Shown here: positions 58,351 through 64,000 of the stretch, in pieces
How positions within the stretch are numbered: the stretch's first letter is position 1
How the letters are laid out: each line of letters opens with the position of its first letter
Assembly (NCBI GenBank): GCA_016711605.1
Contig: JADJSS010000016.1
Span: 1 to 64,000, forward strand
Length of the DNA: 64,000 bases
DNA from: Saprospirales bacterium
GTDB lineage: Bacteria; Bacteroidota; Bacteroidia; Chitinophagales; JADIYW01
Direction: 5' to 3'
Program-made: the position numbers and the translations under genes
Notes under the pieces: generated by a model
Database searches by the model: none
Told to the model about the DNA's origin: nothing
Seen by the model: only the letters and a program-made list of their open reading frames with translations

Positions 58351-60918
58351 CTACCACGTAATATGCATCTTAAAGTTAAATCGTCTGTTTGTTAAGTAGT
58401 TTGGAATTGCCCATTGTTGGTTTTGCGTATCTTTTATCCATCGATACGAAAGCGTATTTTTAATTCCTAAAATGTTGAACACTTCAAAACTTGCCCAGAT
58501 TTTATCGAACTTGCTACCAAAACTTTTCGGTTTCTTTTTTCCTCTTGTTTCACCATTCAATAATAACGCAGAAAATCCAATATCTAAACGACGGTAAGGT
58601 GGAACTTTTAAAACATCTTTATATCGATTTCTATCTGGTGGACCAAATGGCAAACCAGTTCCAATTACTAAATTTAAATGCACTTTAAAACGTTTATGTT
58701 TCTCTAAATAATCCTGAAAAAATAAACTTACAAAAATTGCCTGATCAGTTGGTCGACGAATAAAACCTGGATAATTGGTTGCAGTGTCAGTTATAGGATT
58801 TGTTGACAATTGTGGTGCAGCATAACTATTTCCTAAGCTATCATAATAGGTGTAATAAAAATCATTTTTAATATTTTCTTTTGTATTTAAGTACGATAAT
58901 GTTATCCATGAATCAGCGCCTTTTATCATTTCTCCAAATAAACGCAAGTCAATTCCTGTTGCATAACCTGTTGCATTGTTATCAGCAAAATATCGAATAC
59001 GCACATCTTGAATCTCGTATGGATTGATGTGATTTAAATACTTGTAATATGCTTCAGCCGTAAATTTAAATTGACGTTTTTTTATTTTGAAATTATAATC
59101 AGCACCAATCACCACTTGATAAGATTCTTGTGCTTTTACATTTCTGTTAATGCTTCCATCAAAGTTGCGCAATTCTCTATAAAATGCAGGTTGCACATAC
59201 ATTCCACCAGCCAAACGAAACGTTACATCGCTTTTTAATTTTGGATGATACAACAATTGCATACGTGGCGAAACCAAAAATTGATTGTTGACATTCCAGT
59301 AATTATACCGAACTCCAAGTGTAAGTGTTAAGTAAGAAGAATCTGTTTTGATGATGTTCCAGGTATCTTGCAAATAACCATGTACACGAAACGATTCTAA
59401 ATTATTTTTTGATTTTAAACGATACGGAAATTCAATAGAACTGCCTGAATACGGAATGGAATAACCAGCCGAATCTATGCGTTGCCATTCGCTGAGTTCG
59501 TCATTTATATTTTCATATTGAAACGTAGAGCCGAACTCAATTAAATGTTTATCTACTTTAGAAGAATCACCGTTTTTTATGTTTTTTTTCTGAACATTAT
59601 ATTTTCCATGAAATGCAAAATTGGCAACCGTTGCATCTAATTTATTGCGAGCCCAATCCTGAAAAACACCAATACCTAGTTTTTCTTTTACATTTCCAAA
59701 ATTATCACTCGATGGATCTATTTCTATTTCGTCTAACGAATAATAACCAGTAATATTATAGGTTTCACTTTCGCGCATTCTCCAAAATGCACTCATAAAT
59801 TTTAAACTGAGTTTTTTATTTGGTATAAATTTATAAGCCATACCAACCATCGTATTTTCGAATCTACTTTTTTCATTGCCATCAAAATCTACCGAAAAAC
59901 GAATCAATTTATCAAATGTACCAGCACGCGTTTCTTGTGTAGTTGGAACAAATTTATAATCGTTGAAAGAATGATTGACTATAAACTCTATATCGTGTTT
60001 TGGATTTGGTTTGATATGAAAATCACCTTGCAAATCAAAAAAGTTTGGATTGTATTCACCAGCTCTGTCTAATGTACCTAATAAATAACCATTGGATTTA
60101 TAACGAACGCCAACTAAATACGTGAATTTGGCTGCGTCGTTCAACGTGTCTTTTTTTGATTTTGCTATGCCTTCAACATGCGCCTGAACGCCTAAAATAC
60201 TTGCCATCACAGAGCCGTGAAATGCTTTTGGTGTTTTATATTTTACATCTAAAACAGAAGACATTTTATCGCCGTATTTTGCTTCAAAACCACCACCAGA
60301 AAATTGCAATTTATCAGTTAAATCTAAATTCGTAAAACTCAAACCTTCTTGTTGACCTGATGAAATTAAAAATGGTCTGTAAATTTCGAAATCATTTACA
60401 TACACTAAATTTTCATCGTAGTTTCCACCACGTACATTGTATTGTCCAGATAATTCGTTGTTAGATTGCACACCTTGACCGAGTGTTTTTACAACTGCAC
60501 CAGCATCGTTGGTTACGTTTGGAAAATATTCAACATCTTTTCCTTGTATGGTAGACATACCAACTTTATCTTTATTGGCTTTAATTTCAACTGTATCTAA
60601 AATGTTTTGGTTGGTTTCAAGTTGAATATCTTTGTAAATAGTTGCTTTGTTGGTTGAAAAAATTACAAATGATTTTTTACCATATTCCATATCAGATATC
60701 TCAACAACACAAGAGTCATCATATTCCACATCTAAATTATAAAATCCATTTTTGTTAGTTGTTGTTGCGTTAGATGTGCCAACTTGAAGTACAGAAACAT
60801 TACCGATGCCATTGTTTTTTGCATCAGTAACTTTTCCTTTTACCACTAATCTGTTTTGCGCAAATGCAATCGATACAATAAATAACAACGAGATTGATAT
60901 GGAAATTTTTCGCATCAT
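58351..60918 (-). CDS. TonB-dependent outer-membrane receptor
   Basis: 855 residues. Signal peptide (MMRKISISISLLFIVSIAFAQ), then a carboxypeptidase-regulatory-like domain (VVKGKVTDAKNNGIGNVSVLQVGTSNATTTNKNGFYNL, residues 22-110), then a plug domain (GVQSNNELSGQYNVRGGNYDENLVYVNDFEIYRPFL...FSGGGFEAKYGDKMSSVLDVKYK, about 150-240), and a 22-strand-type barrel ending in RRFNFKMHITW. It has a terminal Trp where many outer-membrane proteins have an aromatic. No SusD partner is adjacent, so it is not a typical SusC. The ligand may be a siderophore, cofactor or peptide. Confidence 0.9.
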   Translation of the reverse strand: MMRKISISISLLFIVSIAFAQNRLVVKGKVTDAKNNGIGNVSVLQVGTSNATTTNKNGFYNLDVEYDDSCVVEISDMEYGKKSFVIFSTNKATIYKDIQLETNQNILDTVEIKANKDKVGMSTIQGKDVEYFPNVTNDAGAVVKTLGQGVQSNNELSGQYNVRGGNYDENLVYVNDFEIYRPFLISSGQQEGLSFTNLDLTDKLQFSGGGFEAKYGDKMSSVLDVKYKTPKAFHGSVMASILGVQAHVEGIAKSKKDTLNDAAKFTYLVGVRYKSNGYLLGTLDRAGEYNPNFFDLQGDFHIKPNPKHDIEFIVNHSFNDYKFVPTTQETRAGTFDKLIRFSVDFDGNEKSRFENTMVGMAYKFIPNKKLSLKFMSAFWRMRESETYNITGYYSLDEIEIDPSSDNFGNVKEKLGIGVFQDWARNKLDATVANFAFHGKYNVQKKNIKNGDSSKVDKHLIEFGSTFQYENINDELSEWQRIDSAGYSIPYSGSSIEFPYRLKSKNNLESFRVHGYLQDTWNIIKTDSSYLTLTLGVRYNYWNVNNQFLVSPRMQLLYHPKLKSDVTFRLAGGMYVQPAFYRELRNFDGSINRNVKAQESYQVVIGADYNFKIKKRQFKFTAEAYYKYLNHINPYEIQDVRIRYFADNNATGYATGIDLRLFGEMIKGADSWITLSYLNTKENIKNDFYYTYYDSLGNSYAAPQLSTNPITDTATNYPGFIRRPTDQAIFVSLFFQDYLEKHKRFKVHLNLVIGTGLPFGPPDRNRYKDVLKVPPYRRLDIGFSALLLNGETRGKKKPKSFGSKFDKIWASFEVFNILGIKNTLSYRWIKDTQNQQWAIPNYLTNRRFNFKMHITW

Positions 60919-60988
60919 ATATTAAACGTGAAATATAAGATTATATTTTGGAGTTTTTAATCGAAATATTTTTTTAAGCAAGAATTTT

Positions 60989-61122
60989 TTAACCACTTAA
61001 GAATGTAAATGCCAATGTTCATGTCTCACGAACCAATATTGTTTATGTTTCGTGAGACACGAACCATGGTAACAAGCTTTTTATTAGAAAACTTAAGTTT
61101 CTAAAGTGGCTTAAGTGGTTAA
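60989..61122. repeat. 134-bp nested palindromic (MITE-like) element
   Basis: Outer arms are TTAACCACTTAAG (60989-61001) and its exact reverse complement CTTAAGTGGTTAA (61110-61122). Inner arms are GTTCATGTCTCACGAACC (61017-61034) and GTTTCGTGAGACACGAAC (61047-61064), also near-perfect inverted repeats. There is no coding capacity. It starts 2 bases after the rpe stop codon on the minus strand. A partial copy of the inner arm lies at 37954-37977. Confidence 0.65.
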
Positions 61123-61124
61123 TT

Positions 61125-61784
61125 TTAATTCAAACTATTTTTTAACTGTTGAATCGTTTCGATTGGATTTGCAGAATTGAAAACTGTATTACCAGCTACC
61201 AAAACATCAGCACCATTATCGAGTAGTTTTTTAGCATTTTGCAACGAAACACCACCATCAATTTCAATTAATGCTTTTGAGTTTTTCTTTAGAATCAATT
61301 CTTTTAACCTTGAAATTTTATCGTATGTATTTTCAATAAATTGTTGTCCACCAAAACCAGGATTTACACTCATCACACAAATCAAATCAATATCTGCAAT
61401 CGTGTCTTCCAATAAATTTATAGATGTATGTGGATTGATAGCAACACCAGCTTTTAAACCAACACTGTGCATTTTTTGTATCGTTCGATGTAAATGTGTG
61501 CATGCTTCAATATGCACTGATAAAATTTCTGCACCAACATTTTTAAATTGTTCAATATATTTATCTGGTTCAACAATCATCAAATGCACATCAAAAGTTT
61601 TTGATGTCAATTTCCGCATAGCTTGAATTAAGGGAAAACCGAAAGAAATATTTGGAACAAAAACGCCGTCCATTACATCGATATGAATATAATCAGCGCC
61701 GCTGTTGTTCAGCATCTCAAAATCTGCTTGCAAATTGGTAAAGTTTGCTGATAGAACCGATGGCGCAATGATTGGTGTTTTCAT
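61125..61784 (-). CDS. rpe: Ribulose-phosphate 3-epimerase
   Basis: 219 residues. Interconverts ribulose-5-P and xylulose-5-P. TIM-barrel motifs: IAPSVLSANFTNLQADFEML, HIDVMDGVFVPNISFGFPLI (metal His/Asp), FDVHLMIVEPDKYI, GVAINPHTSI, VMSVNPGFGGQQFIENTYDKI, IEIDGGVSLQNAKKLL and LVAGNTVFNS. The gene is transcribed toward the palindromic element. The 75-base spacer to rpoD upstream contains heptad-like words (61835-61858). Confidence 0.96.
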   Translation of the reverse strand: MKTPIIAPSVLSANFTNLQADFEMLNNSGADYIHIDVMDGVFVPNISFGFPLIQAMRKLTSKTFDVHLMIVEPDKYIEQFKNVGAEILSVHIEACTHLHRTIQKMHSVGLKAGVAINPHTSINLLEDTIADIDLICVMSVNPGFGGQQFIENTYDKISRLKELILKKNSKALIEIDGGVSLQNAKKLLDNGADVLVAGNTVFNSANPIETIQQLKNSLN

Positions 61785-61859
61785 TAGCTAAAGATAAAAA
61801 AGTTATTGGTTATTCTTAAAATACATTTTTTACCAATGATAAGTGACTAATGTCTAATT

Positions 61860-62726
61860 TTAATTCAAATACGACTTCAATTCTTTAGAAATAGCAAATC
61901 GTCGCATTTTACGCAATGCTTTATCTTTTACTTGTCGAACGCGTTCTCGTGTTAAGTTCATTTTTATACCAATTTCATCCAACGAATAAGATTGATTAAA
62001 CTCATTCAAACCAAAATAATATTTTATGATTTCTATTTCTCTGTCAGCCAAAGAATGTAAAGCATGTTCTAGTTCATCATGTAAAGATTCATCCATTAAA
62101 TGTGTATCAGGTTTATCCATGGTGTCGTCTGTCATCATGTCTAAACTTGTTGTTTCATCGTCATCACTCAAAGGTGAATCAATGGATAAATGATAAGAAA
62201 GTGTGGCACGTAAAATTGCCAACTCATCTGGCTTCATTTCTAAAATTTCTGCCAATTCATCGTTCGATGGTTCACGTTGATTTTTTTGTTCAAAATCTAC
62301 AATTGAGCGTTGTATTTTATTATAAATAGTTGCTTTATTCATTGGCAAACGCACCACGCGCGGTTGCTCAATTAATGCTTGTAAAATAGATTGGCGAATC
62401 CACCAAACTGCATACGAAATAAATTTAAAACCTTTAGTTTCGTCAAACTTTGTAGCAGCTTTTATCAAACCAATATTACCTTCATTAATTAAATCATTCA
62501 ACGCCAAACCTTGATTTTGATACTGTTTTGCAACAGAAACCACAAATCGTAAATTAGATTGAATGAGCTTGTCCATGGCTTCATGGTCGCCGTCGCGAAT
62601 CTTTTTCGCTACAATCACTTCTTCTTCTTCAGAAAGCATTGGAAGCTTAGAGATTTCGTTTAAATACTTGTCAATGGAAAAGCTATCACGCGATGTGATT
62701 TTGGTGGTAATCTTTAATTGTTTCAT
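61860..62726 (-). CDS. rpoD: Primary RNA polymerase sigma factor (Bacteroidota SigA/RpoD)
   Basis: 288 residues, the short primary sigma of Bacteroidota without region 1.1. Region 1.2 is DSFSIDKYLNEISKLPMLSEEEE. Region 2 is LIQSNLRFVVSVAKQYQNQGLALNDLINEGNIGLIKAATKFD, then FKFISYAVWWIRQSILQALIEQPRVVRLP. Region 3 follows (PSNDELAEILEMKPDEL). Region 4 is LADREIEIIKYYFGLNE and SLDEIGIKMNLTRERVRQVKDKALRKMR. It would read the TTTG / TAnnTTTG promoters seen elsewhere in the window. It lies downstream of pnp, separated by a terminator. Confidence 0.96.
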   Translation of the reverse strand: MKQLKITTKITSRDSFSIDKYLNEISKLPMLSEEEEVIVAKKIRDGDHEAMDKLIQSNLRFVVSVAKQYQNQGLALNDLINEGNIGLIKAATKFDETKGFKFISYAVWWIRQSILQALIEQPRVVRLPMNKATIYNKIQRSIVDFEQKNQREPSNDELAEILEMKPDELAILRATLSYHLSIDSPLSDDDETTSLDMMTDDTMDKPDTHLMDESLHDELEHALHSLADREIEIIKYYFGLNEFNQSYSLDEIGIKMNLTRERVRQVKDKALRKMRRFAISKELKSYLN

Positions 62727-62880
62727 GCTAGTTTGAGGTTTAAATATGTACTAATGCTAAACTTAACATGAATCAAAAAAAAAGTAAAAAGATTTTTTTG
62801 TAGAGTAAATGTCATAGCCAGCATTTAAAGTTCTAAACTAAGATACGTTAAAATGCGAATAAATGTTTCATAAAACAAAA

Positions 62881-62919
62881 AAAAATTCCAAATACCGGAA
62901 AATGGTTATTTGGAATTTT
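62881..62919 (-). terminator. Intrinsic terminator after pnp (works on both strands by sequence)
   Basis: AAAATTCCAAATA (62882-62894) pairs with TATTTGGAATTTT (62907-62919) around a 12-base loop. A runs on the left supply the U tract for the minus strand. It lies 31 bases past the pnp stop codon. Confidence 0.8.
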
Positions 62920-62949
62920 AGTATAAAAAAAGATAAAAAGTTGAATTAA

Positions 62950-64000
62950 TTAATTCGCGTTTTCTTCTTTTGGCATCAACACTTTTCTGCTTAATTTAAA
63001 TTTACCAGTTTTAGCATCAACACCTAATAATTTTACTTTGATTGTTTCTCCTTCTGTTAACACACCTTCTAAAGTATCTAAACGAGCATGAGAAACTTCT
63101 GAAATATGTAATAAACCTTGTTTTCCTGGCATAAACTCAACAAATGCACCGTAAGGCATAATTGATTTTACCTCAGCTTCGTATACTTCACCAACTTCAG
63201 GAACAGCAACAATACCTTTGATGCGTTTCCAAGCTGCTTCCATATTGTCTTTATTATTAGACAAAACAGTTACTTTACCAATTCCACGTTCTTTATCTTC
63301 TTCAATAGTAATGACAGTATTTGTTTTTTCTTGAATTTCCTGAATGATTTTTCCACCAGGTCCAATTACAGCACCGATAAATTCTTTAGGAATATTGATA
63401 CTTTCAGCGCGTGGTGTTTGTGGTTTCAAATCAGCGCGTGGTGAAGGCATACATTGTTCCATAGCATCTAATATATGTAAGCGGCCACGTTTTGCTTGCT
63501 CTAATGCTTCTGATAAAACTTCATAAGAAAGTCCATCTACTTTTAAATCCATTTGAACACCACAAATACCATCTCTTGTACCTGTTACTTTAAAATCCAT
63601 ATCACCTAAATGATCCTCATCACCAAGGATATCTGATAAAATTGCATACTTACCATCTTCAGCAATCATACCCATTGCAATTCCAGAAACTAATTTTTTA
63701 AATGGAATACCAGAATCCATTAATGCTAATGAACCTGCGCAAACCGTAGCCATGGAAGAAGAACCATTTGATTCTAAAATATCAGAAACTACGCGTATTG
63801 TATATGGATTCACATCATCAGAAGGCAACATTTGTTTTAATGAACGTTGTGCTAAATTTCCGTGTCCAACTTCACGTCTTGAAGTACCACGCAATGGTTT
63901 TACTTCGCCTGTTGAAAATGGTGGAAAATTATAATGCAACATAAATTTGCTGTACGTTAATTCTTCTGCTTTGTCAATCATTTGCTCATTGGTTTTTGCA
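62950..64000 (-). CDS. pnp: Polyribonucleotide nucleotidyltransferase, C-terminal part
   Basis: The 350 C-terminal residues of PNPase. The frame is open through the window edge (codons AKTNEQ precede the first Met), so the start lies beyond 64000. Visible parts are the second RNase PH domain (FMLHYNFPPFSTGEVKPLRGTSRREVGHGNLAQRSL, then TVCAGSLALMDSGIPF, DILGDEDHLGDMDFKV with catalytic Asp residues), the KH domain (EFIGAVIGPGGKIIQEI) and the S1 domain (GEVYEAEVKSIMPYGAFVEFMPGKQGLLHISEV). It degrades mRNA 3' to 5' with phosphate. No frameshift seen. Confidence 0.97.
   Translation of the reverse strand, partial: AKTNEQMIDKAEELTYSKFMLHYNFPPFSTGEVKPLRGTSRREVGHGNLAQRSLKQMLPSDDVNPYTIRVVSDILESNGSSSMATVCAGSLALMDSGIPFKKLVSGIAMGMIAEDGKYAILSDILGDEDHLGDMDFKVTGTRDGICGVQMDLKVDGLSYEVLSEALEQAKRGRLHILDAMEQCMPSPRADLKPQTPRAESINIPKEFIGAVIGPGGKIIQEIQEKTNTVITIEEDKERGIGKVTVLSNNKDNMEAAWKRIKGIVAVPEVGEVYEAEVKSIMPYGAFVEFMPGKQGLLHISEVSHARLDTLEGVLTEGETIKVKLLGVDAKTGKFKLSRKVLMPKEENAN

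Noticed and set aside
61177..61626. A 149-codon plus-strand ORF opposite rpe
   Set aside because: Cys/Ser-rich antisense of a conserved enzyme, with no independent support.

Overview
The window looks like a chromosomal segment of a low-GC member of the Bacteroidota, probably near Chitinophagia/Sphingobacteriia. Supporting features are type IX secretion (T9SS) C-terminal sorting domains of both type A and type B, a secreted GldM-C-like protein, a short Bacteroidota-style primary sigma factor, promoters of the TTTG / TAnnTTTG type, and an almost complete lack of Shine-Dalgarno sequences. No tRNA, rRNA, CRISPR array or complete insertion sequence was seen.

Layout. 1-3361: end of a type III restriction-modification locus (mod fragment, then a res gene with three frameshifts and one in-frame stop). 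3362-10509: a repeat-bearing spacer, a small GlsB/YeaQ-type membrane protein, a T9SS-exported esterase, two tandem secreted PI-PLC-like phosphodiesterases, a DUF885 peptidase-like lipoprotein or exported protein, and a GldM-C-like protein. 10552-15730: hisG-hisD-hisC-[toxin-antitoxin pair]-hisB. 15731-22287: a T9SS cargo protein and a very repetitive tail-fibre-like protein ending in an S74 self-cleaving chaperone domain. 22294-27617: a trp cluster (trpE, trpG, trpD, HAD hydrolase, trpC) with an antisense DUF4442 gene inside. It is preceded by a complete attenuator: strong promoter, 16-residue leader peptide with three successive Trp codons, antiterminator and intrinsic terminator. 27631-42898: housekeeping and accessory genes (M61 peptidase, ornithine aminotransferase, bestrophin, enoyl-CoA hydratase, GlcNAc kinase-like protein, amine oxidase, rsmI, inositol monophosphatase, two tandem PF10118-type proteins, fmt). 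43038-49042: a roughly 2000-residue T9SS type B protein with fourteen 70-residue repeats. 49092-64000: DUF445, pyrE, NUDIX, AEC permease, ftcD, gyrA-TPR, TonB-dependent receptor, rpe, rpoD and the end of pnp.

The his and trp clusters are both partial: hisH/A/F/I and trpF/B/A are not in the window, so both pathways must be completed elsewhere. Both clusters carry non-pathway genes between pathway genes, and both have an exact TAnnTTTG box 5-6 nt before a tiny leader ORF. The trp leader is convincing. The his one (two His codons) is only a candidate.

About 25 single-base indels, nearly all in A or T runs, break otherwise conserved genes, including the essential gyrA and the biosynthetic gene pyrE. 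Where the neighbouring frame restores the family sequence exactly, I merged the pieces into one gene. Most of these breaks are more likely consensus errors of a homopolymer-prone sequencing method than real mutations. Three places (res, 17370-18362, 40866-41240) are so damaged that real decay cannot be excluded.

Dispersed short repeats are frequent between genes (GTCATTCTGAGCTTGTCGAAG type, CTTTGCG type, TGACCAT heptads, and a GGTTCGTGTCTC palindrome). One has entered the fmt coding sequence in frame.
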